Shown: positions 28,831-37,284, numbered from the stretch's first letter. The stretch: 64,000 nt of DNA from Parcubacteria group bacterium Gr01-1014_13 (GCA_007376295.1 VMGB01000002.1:1-64000), one strand, 5' to 3'. Made by a program: numbers and translations. The notes: generated by a model from the sequence alone, not told the origin.

Positions 28831-29661
28831 ATGTATTTTGGAGCTCATATATCTATTGCCGGCGGTTTGCCTAATGCGCCGCTAAACGCAGCCAAAATTG
28901 GCTGTGAAGTTTTTCAGATGTTTACTCGTTCTCCCCGTGGCGGCTGGGTAGCTCCGCTAGATGAAGCCATTGCCAAACAGTTTAAAGATAATTGTAAAGA
29001 AAAAAACCAAAAAGAATGGGTCATCCACGCCCCGTATTTTATAAACTTCTCTTCTGCCAACCCAAAAATTAAGCATGGCTCAATTTCCGTAATCCGCCAG
29101 GAACTTGAACGCGGCACTATGCTCGGCGCCGCTTACCTTATGACCCACCTGGGCAGCTACAAAGACTTAGGACCAGAAAAAGGATTTAAAGCCTTAATAG
29201 ACGGCCTGGCAGAATCAATCAAAGGTTACAAAGGCACTACACAACTGCTAGTAGAAATTTCTGCGGGCTCCAGCAATGCTATTGGCAGTACATTTGAAGA
29301 ATTAGGAAAAATTGTTCACCATCCCAAATTAAAAAACAAGGTTGGTGTCTGTTATGACACCCAGCATGGCTTTGTCGCTGGCTATGATTGCCGCACTCCC
29401 CAATCTGCCAAGGCCACTTTAGATAAATTTGACCAGGAAATTGGTCTGGAATATTTCAAAATGTCTCATTGTAATGATTCCAAAACTGATTTTGGCTCTC
29501 ATGCCGATAGGCACGACCATATTGGTGATGGCAAAATTGGCTTGGGCGGATTTAAGTCTCTGTTAGCAGACAAAAGACTCGCTAAAGTTAACTTTATTCT
29601 GGAGACCGAAGACGACAAGGTTGTACAGGATTTGGAAATATTGAAAAAAATAAGGGGATAA
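28831..29661 (+). CDS. nfo: Endonuclease IV (AP endonuclease)
   Basis: 276 residues of the TIM-barrel AP endonuclease family 2. Metal-site motifs in order: 'YFGAHISIAGG', 'MTHLGSYKD', 'LVEISAGSSNAIGSTFEELG', 'VGVCYDTQHGFVAGYD', 'MSHCNDSKTDFGSHADRHDHIGDGKIG' and 'FILETE'. All zinc ligands appear to be present. It incises DNA at abasic sites and pairs functionally with the AlkA-like glycosylase encoded at 55676. No Shine-Dalgarno. Confidence 0.95.
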   Translation: MYFGAHISIAGGLPNAPLNAAKIGCEVFQMFTRSPRGGWVAPLDEAIAKQFKDNCKEKNQKEWVIHAPYFINFSSANPKIKHGSISVIRQELERGTMLGAAYLMTHLGSYKDLGPEKGFKALIDGLAESIKGYKGTTQLLVEISAGSSNAIGSTFEELGKIVHHPKLKNKVGVCYDTQHGFVAGYDCRTPQSAKATLDKFDQEIGLEYFKMSHCNDSKTDFGSHADRHDHIGDGKIGLGGFKSLLADKRLAKVNFILETEDDKVVQDLEILKKIRG

Positions 29662-29729
29662 ATAAATGACAACATTTTTGTCTTGTAGTAAAATATAATT
29701 ACTGCGATTTTAATTTAAACTTCTGTATT

Positions 29730-30833
29730 ATGTTCAACTCTTCAAATCTTCTCTGGTTTGGTTTAGTTTTAGCAGCTACGGCTGTTGTTTATTTTGTCCA
29801 AAGAAAAAAAGGCGGGTCTTTTTTCTCCAAATTTCAGGGTGGTAGTTCTAATACTCCTTTTCTAAGTTTGTACACCGTAGATTTCACCAAAATGGCCAAG
29901 GATGGCAAGTTAGATCCGGTTGTTGGCCGAGAAGAAGAGGTCCGAAAACTTACCCAGATTTTAGCCAGACGCGGAAAAAATAACGCTATGCTGATTGGTG
30001 ATCCGGGAGTAGGCAAAACCGCTATTGTCGAGGGATTTGCCAACCTCATTGCTAAGGGAGATATCCCAGATACGCTCAAAGACAAACGAGTATTGGCATT
30101 AGATGTAGCTGGCCTGCTATCTGGCACAAAATACCGTGGAGAATTTGAAAACAGAGCTAAAAAAATCGTCCAGGAAATCAGCAACTCCCACCGTTCTATA
30201 ATCCTTTTCATCGATGAAGTCCAATCTGTGGTTCAATCCCAGGGCAGCGAGGGCTCAATTAACTTTTCCGATATCCTCAAGCCAGCCCTAGCACGTGGTG
30301 ATTTACAGATGATCGGGGCCACCACTGTAAATGAATATGAAAAATATATTAAAACCGATCTTAGTTTAGAAAGAAGATTCCAGCCGATAGAGGTTGGCGA
30401 ACCAAGCGAAGATGAAACATTTACAATCATGACTGGAATCAAAGACAGATACAGAGAATACCACAAAGTAGAGTTTACCGATGCCGCTCTAAAAGCCGCT
30501 GTGGAATTAACTAAAAAAATGATTAATGACAGAAAGCTTCCGGATAAAGCTATTGATGCCATAGACGAAGCAGCTGCCATGGTGCGTGTTTCTCATCTTC
30601 ACGGGGCAGTTTCGGCTGTGCTGTATAAAGCAGTGGCGGAAAAATATCCAAATGTGGAAACACTCTGGAAACAGATCCAAGATACTGATGCTAAAATTAG
30701 CCAAAGTACTGGCTCTGATAAAGAATCCGCCATCAAACAAAGAGAAGATCTGGAAGCTCAGTTATCGGCTGAGGGTATGTCTGTTGTTGATTCAAGCGAC
30801 ATTGAAAAAGTAGTAACAGAATGGGTTAAATAA
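29730..30833 (+). CDS. Membrane-anchored single-AAA ClpB/ClpC D1-like ATPase
   Basis: 367 residues: an N-terminal membrane helix (5-22), a short linker, and one AAA+ module of the Clp D1 type ('LDPVVGREEEVRKLTQILARR', Walker A 'GDPGVGKTAI', 'LLSGTKYRGEFENR' pore loop region, Walker B 'SIILFIDEV', sensor 1 'IGATT', arginine finger 'SLERRFQPIEV'). A C-terminal helical stretch resembles the start of a ClpB middle domain. Canonical ClpB and ClpC have an N-domain and a second AAA module, absent here. Probably an unfoldase acting at the membrane; partner unknown. Confidence 0.88.
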   Translation: MFNSSNLLWFGLVLAATAVVYFVQRKKGGSFFSKFQGGSSNTPFLSLYTVDFTKMAKDGKLDPVVGREEEVRKLTQILARRGKNNAMLIGDPGVGKTAIVEGFANLIAKGDIPDTLKDKRVLALDVAGLLSGTKYRGEFENRAKKIVQEISNSHRSIILFIDEVQSVVQSQGSEGSINFSDILKPALARGDLQMIGATTVNEYEKYIKTDLSLERRFQPIEVGEPSEDETFTIMTGIKDRYREYHKVEFTDAALKAAVELTKKMINDRKLPDKAIDAIDEAAAMVRVSHLHGAVSAVLYKAVAEKYPNVETLWKQIQDTDAKISQSTGSDKESAIKQREDLEAQLSAEGMSVVDSSDIEKVVTEWVK

Positions 30834-30877
30834 ATATCTCAAGGTCGATAAATATTTTAATTATATAAAATTTTACT

Positions 30878-31321
30878 ATGCCAACTGATACTTTAACAAA
30901 AACTAAAACTAAAACAAAACTTTTAATAGCCACTGCTGCTTTAGCCGCGGCCGGCGGACTGGCTTTTATTATGTTACCAAGGCTTTCTTCTTCCCTTACG
31001 ACTACCAAAACTGCCATTACCAGTACCAGTAGTCTCATTTGCGTAGATTCCGACGGAGGAAACAAGCCAGGTACAAAAGGAACGGCTAGTGTTCAAGACA
31101 CTGCCAATAATTACAATGTAGTCACCTCTGGCACAGATTATTGTATATTCTCTACTGCACTAATAGAATTTAACTGTTTAAGCAGTTCTACTATAGAACA
31201 ATCTCTAGCTTCCTGTACTTATGGTTGTACATCCGGATTTTGCGCGTCCCAATTTTCTCTTCCAACTACTCTGCCAAAAACGGAGGTATATCAAACATCA
31301 ACAAATGTACTAACGCAATAA
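30878..31321 (+). CDS. Secreted Cys-motif protein
   Basis: 147 residues: Lys/Thr-rich N-terminus, a membrane or signal helix ('LLIATAALAAAGGLAFIML') and an outside domain with 'CVDSDGGN', 'TDYCIFSTA', 'EFNCLSSS' and 'SCTYGCTSGFC'. This C-D-x-DGG-N ... C ... C ... CxxGC module occurs widely in archaeal and Candidate Phyla Radiation surface proteins (memory). Followed after 1 bp by a shorter protein with the same N-terminus. Confidence 0.7.
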   Translation: MPTDTLTKTKTKTKLLIATAALAAAGGLAFIMLPRLSSSLTTTKTAITSTSSLICVDSDGGNKPGTKGTASVQDTANNYNVVTSGTDYCIFSTALIEFNCLSSSTIEQSLASCTYGCTSGFCASQFSLPTTLPKTEVYQTSTNVLTQ

Positions 31322-31322
31322 T

Positions 31323-31565
31323 ATGGATAAACTACTTAATAAAAATATGCAAACAATAACTTCAACTACAACTAAATCAATCACCAAAACAAAAATGCTG
31401 ATCGCTACTGCTGCTTTGGCAGCCGCGGCTGGGCTGGCTTTTCTTGCGACTCCAAAACTGCAATCTCCGACTAACACTAATACCACTACTACCAGTCCAA
31501 CCCTTGCGGAATACAGCATTATCACCGCAGTAATCAATGTAATCAATGTGCTCACTAGTAAATAG
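31323..31565 (+). CDS. Small secreted or membrane protein, paralog of the upstream N-terminus
   Basis: 80 residues. The segment 'KTKMLIATAALAAAAGLAFL' is nearly identical to the upstream gene (KTKLLIATAALAAAGGLAF), but the Cys-motif domain is replaced by a short Thr-rich tail ending 'VINVINVLTSK'. Tandem duplication with loss of the outer domain, or a shared secretion leader. Confidence 0.6.
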   Translation: MDKLLNKNMQTITSTTTKSITKTKMLIATAALAAAAGLAFLATPKLQSPTNTNTTTTSPTLAEYSIITAVINVINVLTSK

Positions 31566-31581
31566 GAAAAAATTGTCTACC

Positions 31582-31617
31582 AAAAAACCATCCCGACTTA
31601 ATCGGGATGGTTTTTTA
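31582..31617 (+). terminator. Bidirectional terminator
   Basis: A perfect CATCCCGA/TCGGGATG stem with a 5-nt loop and T-runs in both directions, between converging genes. Confidence 0.88.
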
Positions 31618-31638
31618 AATTAAATTACTAAAAACGGA

Positions 31639-31923
31639 TTATTTAACAGGGTCAACCCCACCTTTAGTCCAAGGATTACAACGCAAAATACGCCAAGCTG
31701 TTTTGAGGATACCGATTATTAGGCCGTATTTCTGGATACTTTGGTAGCCATATTCACTACAAGTAGGGTAAAACCGGCAATAACCGTGCGGAAAAGCAGC
31801 TTTAAACAAGCCATGATCCGGAGAGATAGTATTTTGATAGAATTTTATTAATAACAAAATTGGTTTTCTTGGCAGAGTTAAGAGAAAATGTACTATTTTA
31901 TTACTCATACGCTTTATATTCAC
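31639..31923 (-). CDS. yidD: YidD membrane-protein insertion efficiency factor
   Basis: 94 residues from GTG (an ATG at 31908 is an alternative) with the family core 'LLIKFYQNTISP', 'CRFYPTCSEYGYQSIQKYG' and 'ILRCNPWTKGGVDPV'. It normally sits between rnpA and yidC and assists membrane-protein insertion. Here it follows rnpA on the minus strand; yidC is not next to it in this window. Confidence 0.93.
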   Translation of the reverse strand: MNIKRMSNKIVHFLLTLPRKPILLLIKFYQNTISPDHGLFKAAFPHGYCRFYPTCSEYGYQSIQKYGLIIGILKTAWRILRCNPWTKGGVDPVK

Positions 31924-31970
31924 CCCCTGAATTTACAGAATTTATCCGCTTCACGGAGAACGATAAATAT

Positions 31971-32366
31971 CTATGCTTTTAAAACTTTCCCGCGGCTTAA
32001 CAATAACTTCAATTCTGCGCTAATCTCTGCATAATTTTTATCCAAAACTTCCTTTTTTGCCACTATTAAAACATAAAAACCAATTTTTAATAGATTATCC
32101 TTAATTAGAAGCCGGATGGCTTCCCTGATCTGCCGGCGCACCCGATTCCGCTTTACAGCGCTTTTATGCACCTTTAAACCGGCTGCAATGGCTAACTTTA
32201 GCTGTTTTTTGAAACTTTCCGGATCTTCTTTTTTGGGAAAAAAGTTTTGATTCTTGGCTAACTCTAATACTTTGATATCCAAAAACCGGCCATTTACCCA
32301 TTGGCCATGCTTCATTACCAAGTTAAAGTCTCTTAATTTCCTTAGTCGGTTGTCTTGCTGTAACAT
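31971..32366 (-). CDS. rnpA: Ribonuclease P protein component
   Basis: 131 residues with 'RLRKLRDFNLVMKHGQ' at the N-terminus and the RNR signature 'KSAVKRNRVRRQIREAIRLL'. Supports 5' maturation of tRNA with the RNase P RNA (not in this window). Standard rpmH-rnpA-yidD order leading away from dnaA. Confidence 0.93.
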   Translation of the reverse strand: MLQQDNRLRKLRDFNLVMKHGQWVNGRFLDIKVLELAKNQNFFPKKEDPESFKKQLKLAIAAGLKVHKSAVKRNRVRRQIREAIRLLIKDNLLKIGFYVLIVAKKEVLDKNYAEISAELKLLLSRGKVLKA

Positions 32367-32384
32367 ATCTACAATATTACCATA

Positions 32385-32409
32385 ATAAAACCCGCTTTAG
32401 AAGCGGGTC
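32385..32409 (-). terminator. Terminator or attenuator between rpmH and rnpA
   Basis: CCCGCTT/AAGCGGG stem followed by TTTTATT on the minus strand. Confidence 0.75.
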
Positions 32410-32417
32410 TTATGTTA

Positions 32418-32597
32418 TTAACGTGTTTTTCTAGTTCTCTTTCCCTTTCTCTCGTCAGAAACCGTAAGTTTCTTTCGTCCTTTTAGGCGTCTGCGGCTTA
32501 AAACTCCGCGTCCACCTTTAGTTTTCATTCTAGCGCGAAAACCATGGGACTTAGCTCGCTTTCTTTTCTTTGGTTGATAGGTTCTCTTTGTTGACAT
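32418..32597 (-). CDS. rpmH: 50S ribosomal protein L34
   Basis: 59 residues translated from the ATG at 32595-32597: 'MSTKRTYQPKKRKRAKSHGF', 'RARMKTKGGRGVLSRRRLKG', then a basic extension ('RKKLTVSDERKGKRTRKTR') about 12 residues longer than usual. The core motif RTYQPxxxKRxxxHGFxxRM is unmistakable. First gene of the rpmH-rnpA-yidD set, divergent from dnaA. Confidence 0.96.
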   Translation of the reverse strand: MSTKRTYQPKKRKRAKSHGFRARMKTKGGRGVLSRRRLKGRKKLTVSDERKGKRTRKTR

Positions 32598-32826
32598 ATT
32601 TTTAAAAGACCATTAAGATTTACAGAGAGATTATACGTCACTTTTTAAACTCTGTCAAGCCGGTAAGAAAAATTTCCCACACCTATCCCCAGTTCATCCC
32701 CATTCTTTCCCCTCACATCTTTTCTTCACTATTGGTCCTTATTTCTTACTGTGATAGAATTAAATTTCCGAAGAACTCTTAGGGCGCTTCTAAAAATTTT
32801 AACTCTCTACTTTTTCAACCTCGTTT

Positions 32827-34221
32827 ATGTCCAACCACGAAATATGGCAAGCTGTTCTGGCAGAGCTAGAATTGTCTATTTCTAAACCAAATTTTGTAAC
32901 TTGGTTTAAAAATACTGACATAATCTCCTACCAAGATGGCTGTGCTGTCGTGTGTGTTCCCAATGAATTTAATCGTGCCTGGATGGAAAAAAAATACAAT
33001 CAAATGATTGTTAAATCTCTGGAGAGAGTAACCGGAAAACCGATAAAAAAACTTGAGTATAAAATCTGTAGTATTAAAAATATCCCTGCTCAACAACCGG
33101 TTAGTCAACAGGAAAACAAAGTTGAAGAATTTTCCACTATTTCTACAAGTTCTGCTCCAAGTGAAGCAGCCGTTCCGCCGCGAATAGGTGAATTTGGTTT
33201 AAATCAAAAATATGTTTTTGAAACTTTTGTAGTTGGCGGCGGTTCCGAACTAGCTTATGCTGCCGCTCAAGCGGTGGTAAACAAACCCGGCGAAGCTTAC
33301 AACCCGTTATTTATCTATGGCGGTGTCGGATTAGGTAAAACTCATCTTATCCAAGCTATTGGTAATCATATTTTAGCTGTCCGGCCCCAAACCAGTATCA
33401 TGTATGCTAGCGCCGAGAAGTTTACCAACGACTATATCTCTTCAATGCGCGATGGTAGCGCTAAAAATTTTCAAAACAGATACCGCAACATCGATGTTTT
33501 ACTTATCGACGACATTCAATTCATTTCTGGTAAAGAAAAAAGCCAGGAATCTTTCTTCCATACCTTCAATGACTTACACCAACAGAACAAGCAGGTGGTA
33601 ATGACCTCTGACAGGCCACCAAAAGCCATTCCTGCCCTAGAAGACCGCTTAAAATCACGTTTTGAGTGGGGTATGATTGTAGATGTGGCTCCACCAGACC
33701 TAGAGACACGCATCGCTATTTTACAAAAAAAGTGTCTAGAAAAGAGTTTTGCTCTGGCCCAAAACATTTTACAAGTAGTAGCCGCCACCTTCCAACGAAA
33801 CATCCGTGAATTAGAAGGTGCGTTAAACAAAATTATCGCTTTCCACCAACTAAAGGCTATGGAACCGACTCTAGAATCGGTAAAATCACTTCTTTCTAGT
33901 TTAGAAGTACGATCTATCCACCGTTCAGTCACACCCCAACAGATTATAGATGCGGCTAGTCAGTTCTACGCGATAAATATTTCCGACCTACTTGGCCAAA
34001 GCAGAGAAAAAAAGTTCTCCTTCCCTCGCCAAATCATTATGCACTTGATGAGAAAAGAACTTAGTATGTCTTATCCAGCCATCGGCAACGAACTTGGCGG
34101 CCGAGATCACACCACAGCTATGCACGCTGATAATAAAATAACTCGTGAATCAGAAAATGATTTGAAATTGAAACAAGAAATAGAGTTAATAAAACAAAAA
34201 TTGTATATAAACATGATGTAA
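32827..34221 (+). CDS. dnaA: Chromosomal replication initiator DnaA
   Basis: 464 residues in the usual four domains: N-domain 1-80 ('WQAVLAELELSISKPNFVTWF'), variable linker about 85-120, AAA+ 125-330 (Walker A 'GGVGLGKTH', Walker B 'DVLLIDDIQF', 'FERNIRELEGALN'-like sensor region) and the DNA-binding domain with signature 'GGRDHTTAMHADNKI'. Binds DnaA boxes to open the origin. Non-Shine-Dalgarno start (CTCGTTTATG). Confidence 0.97.
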   Translation: MSNHEIWQAVLAELELSISKPNFVTWFKNTDIISYQDGCAVVCVPNEFNRAWMEKKYNQMIVKSLERVTGKPIKKLEYKICSIKNIPAQQPVSQQENKVEEFSTISTSSAPSEAAVPPRIGEFGLNQKYVFETFVVGGGSELAYAAAQAVVNKPGEAYNPLFIYGGVGLGKTHLIQAIGNHILAVRPQTSIMYASAEKFTNDYISSMRDGSAKNFQNRYRNIDVLLIDDIQFISGKEKSQESFFHTFNDLHQQNKQVVMTSDRPPKAIPALEDRLKSRFEWGMIVDVAPPDLETRIAILQKKCLEKSFALAQNILQVVAATFQRNIRELEGALNKIIAFHQLKAMEPTLESVKSLLSSLEVRSIHRSVTPQQIIDAASQFYAINISDLLGQSREKKFSFPRQIIMHLMRKELSMSYPAIGNELGGRDHTTAMHADNKITRESENDLKLKQEIELIKQKLYINMM

Positions 34222-34494
34222 AAAGTTAACAACCTGGGGATAACAAATGTATAAGTGTAAAAATTTATTAACTTTTCACACACTTACGAGATAAGTTATA
34301 AACACCAACTGAAAAAATAAATTTCTTTCCACACACTTTATAGATTTATCCTCAACAAGTTTTGCACTGATAAAAAAATAAAAAACGTTTAGATTACAGT
34401 AAAAAAATAGTTTTACCACCTTATCCACTCCATTATAGTTACGATTATAATTTATAAATAAATATTTAGACAATATAACGATGCAAATAAAATG
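34222..34494. other. Candidate replication origin (oriC)
   Basis: Very AT-rich stretch after dnaA with three one-mismatch DnaA boxes: TTATCCCCA (minus strand, 34235-34243), TTATCCTCA (34346-34354) and TTATCCACT (34421-34429). Gene order rpmH-dnaA-[this]-dnaN supports origin placement. No perfect TTATCCACA box is present here, unlike at 43153 and 43185. Confidence 0.6.
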
Positions 34495-34522
34495 AATAAA
34501 AAACCCGCTGGTTGGCGGGTAA
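34495..34522 (-). terminator. Terminator of the GC-rich gene between dnaA and dnaN
   Basis: ACCCGC/GCGGGT stem followed by a T-run on the minus strand. Confidence 0.75.
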
Positions 34523-34549
34523 GGTAACAAATAACTAAATTGTGTGCTG

Positions 34550-34846
34550 CTAGCGGTGACGACCGTTGTTGACTCGCCAGTAGCTGGCGCCGCGACTCTC
34601 ACGACGCAGATCGCCGTCGCGGAGCCTGGCATCCTTGCGGAGGCCGACGGTGCGCGGGGAGGTCTGAGGATTGAACTCCCTCAGGTAGATACCCCGTTCG
34701 GAGACGTCTTCCACGATGTTGTGGAAGTGGTCGTCCTCGATGTCTTCAATGAGCTTGAGGGTATGGTCGGGGATCCAGCGGAAGCGACGGTTGACCTGGA
34801 AGTTGCCTTCGGGGTCGGCGGACGCGATCATCGTATCCTGCAGCAT
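34550..34846 (-). CDS. GC-rich orphan gene inserted between dnaA and dnaN
   Basis: 98 residues, charged, Arg/Asp/Glu-rich ('MLQDTMIASADPEGNF', 'RFRWIPDHTLKLIEDIEDDHFHNIVEDVSERGIYLREFN'), Arg-rich at the C-terminus, no Cys or membrane segment. It has a GGAAGGA Shine-Dalgarno, a consensus promoter overlapping the dnaN upstream region and its own terminator. GC content is visibly far above the flanking dnaA and dnaN. It runs against the replication genes. A frame on the opposite strand (34544-34969) lacks signals and would run into the dnaN start. Not recognised; compositional contrast suggests transfer. Confidence 0.68.
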   Translation of the reverse strand: MLQDTMIASADPEGNFQVNRRFRWIPDHTLKLIEDIEDDHFHNIVEDVSERGIYLREFNPQTSPRTVGLRKDARLRDGDLRRESRGASYWRVNNGRHR

Positions 34847-34898
34847 CTAGAGATCCTTCCTGTAAAAGTGTGGTTTTTAGCCAAAATGGCTGGAGCAG

Positions 34899-34927
34899 AT
34901 AATATCACAAAAACACGATTTTGTCAA
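34899..34927 (-). promoter_or_regulatory. Consensus promoter of the GC-rich gene, facing away from dnaN
   Basis: Minus-strand TTGACA (34922-34927), 17 bp, TATTAT (34899-34904). Its -35 is 3 bp from the dnaN -10 box (TATAAC, 34930-34935). Confidence 0.85.
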
Positions 34928-34949
34928 TATATAACAATAATCTACCTAT

Positions 34950-36071
34950 ATGAAATTCTTTTGTACTAGAGAAAACCTATCTAAAGCCTTAGCGCTAGTA
35001 ATCGGTATAGCTGGAAAAAGCATTAATTTGCCTATACTTAGCAATGTTTTGATCCGGGCTAGTGAACAAAAAGTGGAATTTATTGCCACCAACCTGGAAT
35101 TGGCTATAGTTTCCAATTTACGGGCTAAAATAGAAGAACCAGGGATGTTTACTGTCCCAGCCAGAACGCTAAACGACTTTGTAAACCTGCTTTCTGATGA
35201 AAAAGTAGAATTAAGACTAAAGGATAATGAGTTAGAGGTGGTTAGTGGTAAGTCGGCTACAAAGATAAAAGGTACTCCAGCAGATGAGTTTCCGGTTGTG
35301 CCGGTAGTTGGAGAGGGTAAAGGATATTTAATCGATGCAGAGGCCTTTAAAAGAGGTTTAGGACAGGTATCACAGGCTGCGGCCAAGACCGAGATTCGTC
35401 CAGAGTTGGCTGGAGTACTGTTTTGTTTTAATGATGAACCAAACACTCTTACTATGGCCGCCACAGACAGTTATCGTTTGGCTGAAAAAAAGATAAAACT
35501 ATTACAAGGTGAAGAAAAGGCGAGAATAATAATCCCTGCCCGTACAGCGCAGGAGATAAATCATATCCTATCTTTGTCAAAGGGTATGGAAAATGAAAAA
35601 AATGTCCGTTTACTAGTTACTGATAGTCAGGTAGTACTACGCTGTAACGAGGTGGAGTTAGTTTCTCGGTTGGTAGAGGGGCAATATCCGGATTATACCC
35701 AGATTATTCCAAAAGAATTCAAAACAGTGGCCGAATTTTCAACAAATCAAATTACTAAAGAGATAAAAGCGGCTAGTTTGTTTACTACGACCGGTGTAAA
35801 TGCGGTGAATTTTGATTTTGACACTGCCGCTGGCGCTATTTTAATCTCTTCTACATCTACCCAGACCGGCGAACACAAATCTGAAGTTACGTCGGATATT
35901 AAAGGAGATAAAAATAATATATTACTCAACCATAGATATGTTTTGGATGGTTTAGCAAATATCGATACGGAAAACTCTTTATTGAAAGTGATTAACGCAG
36001 ACAGTCCTTGTGTTTTTGCGCCGAAGGAAGATAAAAATTTCGTTTATATTGTGATGCCGATTCGGCAGTAG
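34950..36071 (+). CDS. dnaN: DNA polymerase III beta sliding clamp
   Basis: 373 residues with three clamp folds: 'MKFFCTRENLSKALALVIG', 'ILSNVLIRASEQKVEFIATNLELAI', 'IKGTPADEFPVVP', 'GVLFCFNDEPNTLTMAATDSYRLAEKKI' and terminal 'PCVFAPKEDKNFVYIVMPIRQ', the partner-binding pocket region. TATAAC lies 14 bp before the ATG, so the mRNA is nearly leaderless. Confidence 0.96.
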   Translation: MKFFCTRENLSKALALVIGIAGKSINLPILSNVLIRASEQKVEFIATNLELAIVSNLRAKIEEPGMFTVPARTLNDFVNLLSDEKVELRLKDNELEVVSGKSATKIKGTPADEFPVVPVVGEGKGYLIDAEAFKRGLGQVSQAAAKTEIRPELAGVLFCFNDEPNTLTMAATDSYRLAEKKIKLLQGEEKARIIIPARTAQEINHILSLSKGMENEKNVRLLVTDSQVVLRCNEVELVSRLVEGQYPDYTQIIPKEFKTVAEFSTNQITKEIKAASLFTTTGVNAVNFDFDTAAGAILISSTSTQTGEHKSEVTSDIKGDKNNILLNHRYVLDGLANIDTENSLLKVINADSPCVFAPKEDKNFVYIVMPIRQ

Positions 36072-36094
36072 GTTTAATAAAATATTTTTAAATT

Positions 36095-36601
36095 ATGGAC
36101 GAAGATACTAATAAATCAGTAGAGCAACAATTTGCTAAAATGCTAGCAGATCGGGAGTGGAATGATGTTAAGTATTCAAATGATAGGGAAAATAAAGTTT
36201 CAGATCAAATGATGGCTACGGAGGTGCAGGCATCTGCTATTTTTATAACGCTTCTGGGGGTTTTTCTTGGGAAGGGGGAAGGTTTGGTGTTTCTCGATAA
36301 ATTATTTTTAGTGGTTGGAATTCTTTTGTTTGCTATAAGTATTGTTTTTGGAATTTTGGGTTTTTATATTAAAGAATTGTTTTGGAAAGGTATGGCAAAA
36401 AAATATAATCTTTCTAGTTCAGAATGGGTTGAAGTTTGGAGAGGGAGATCAAAAGAGGAACATGCGTTAAAATTTGTGCAATTTATTAGAAATGGTGTTA
36501 CTTACAATCAGTCACCATCCTGGCCGGTATTACTACAAATAGTCTTCTTTTTTCTTGGGTTAGTATTGTCTTTTATTGGTTTGGTCAGCGGTAGTTTTTA
36601 G
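36095..36601 (+). CDS. Hypothetical membrane protein
   Basis: 168 residues: acidic soluble N-terminus, two helices at about 48-65 and 68-90 and a third at about 145-166, with a charged loop between ('ELFWKGMAKKYNLSSSEWVEVWRGRSKEEH'). No Shine-Dalgarno; 23 bp after dnaN, possibly co-transcribed. Not recognised. Confidence 0.65.
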   Translation: MDEDTNKSVEQQFAKMLADREWNDVKYSNDRENKVSDQMMATEVQASAIFITLLGVFLGKGEGLVFLDKLFLVVGILLFAISIVFGILGFYIKELFWKGMAKKYNLSSSEWVEVWRGRSKEEHALKFVQFIRNGVTYNQSPSWPVLLQIVFFFLGLVLSFIGLVSGSF

Positions 36602-36654
36602 AGGTGTATCTTCTGAAAAAATTAAAAAATATACCCAGAACGGGGTGTTTAATA

Positions 36655-36683
36655 TTGACACCGCGTTATATTTTTGTTATACA
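36655..36683 (+). promoter_or_regulatory. Promoter of the orphan pair at 36709
   Basis: TTGACA (36655-36660), 17 bp, TATACA (36678-36683). Confidence 0.8.
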
Positions 36684-36708
36684 TAAACTAACCTCAGTAG
36701 GAGAAATC

Positions 36709-36999
36709 ATGCCCGTTAAACAGAAGTGGAAGACGTTTTTCTTTGACTCCAACACATGGTTTGATGTGGTGGAAACACCGGACAAATTTAAAGATTTGTT
36801 GTACACGCATAATGGTAATCTAGAAGAAATTCTTGGTTCGAAGCGTTCGGTGATGTCAGAAGAGAAAAAACATACCGATGAAATGCCAAGGTTTGGTAAT
36901 CGCCGTGAGCATGTTGGCGGTAAGCAAACTCTTGGTGAATGGTTAAAAGAAAACAAAATTGATTTGGGGTTTTTAAAATCCCAGAAAAGGAAAAAATAA
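36709..36999 (+). CDS. Hypothetical 96-residue protein
   Basis: Start placed at 36709 behind TAGGAGA; a longer frame would begin upstream of the promoter. Soluble and basic, 'KTFFFDSNTWFDVVETPDKFKDLLYTH' then 'KQTLGEWLKENKIDLGFLKSQKRKK'. Overlaps the next ATG by one base. Not recognised. Confidence 0.62.
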   Translation: MPVKQKWKTFFFDSNTWFDVVETPDKFKDLLYTHNGNLEEILGSKRSVMSEEKKHTDEMPRFGNRREHVGGKQTLGEWLKENKIDLGFLKSQKRKK

Positions 37000-37268
37000 T
37001 GCGTAAAGGAAGAGGGTTGGTTGAAGTGGAAATTTATGACGAGCTCCTTAAGATTACTGGTTGCGCAAAAATTCTTTTGGATAACATTTGTAATCACAGA
37101 GAAAATCCAAAAACAAAAAAGTTGTGCGCGGAAATTAATGAGGAAGCTTGGCCACAGGTTAAGAAGATGGTCGCAGACTTCAAGCGTCTAAAGGCACAAA
37201 AAAAGAAGACGTCTCCAGAACAACTTCCATCACCAGTTGAGGGTAAATACTCGGTAAGACGAAGATAA
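36999..37268 (+). CDS. Hypothetical helical 89-residue protein
   Basis: Helical, with two Cys ('TGCAKILLDNICNHRENPKTKKLCAEI') and a basic tail (GKYSVRRR). AAAGGA Shine-Dalgarno inside the preceding gene; ATG overlaps its stop, so coupled. Not recognised. Confidence 0.62.
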   Translation: MRKGRGLVEVEIYDELLKITGCAKILLDNICNHRENPKTKKLCAEINEEAWPQVKKMVADFKRLKAQKKKTSPEQLPSPVEGKYSVRRR

Positions 37269-37284
37269 GGAGAAAGAAAATTTA

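Noticed and set aside
34544..34969. Rightward 141-codon frame opposite the GC-rich gene
   Set aside because: GC-rich shadow frame; it crosses the dnaN promoter and start and lacks signals, whereas the leftward frame has all of them.
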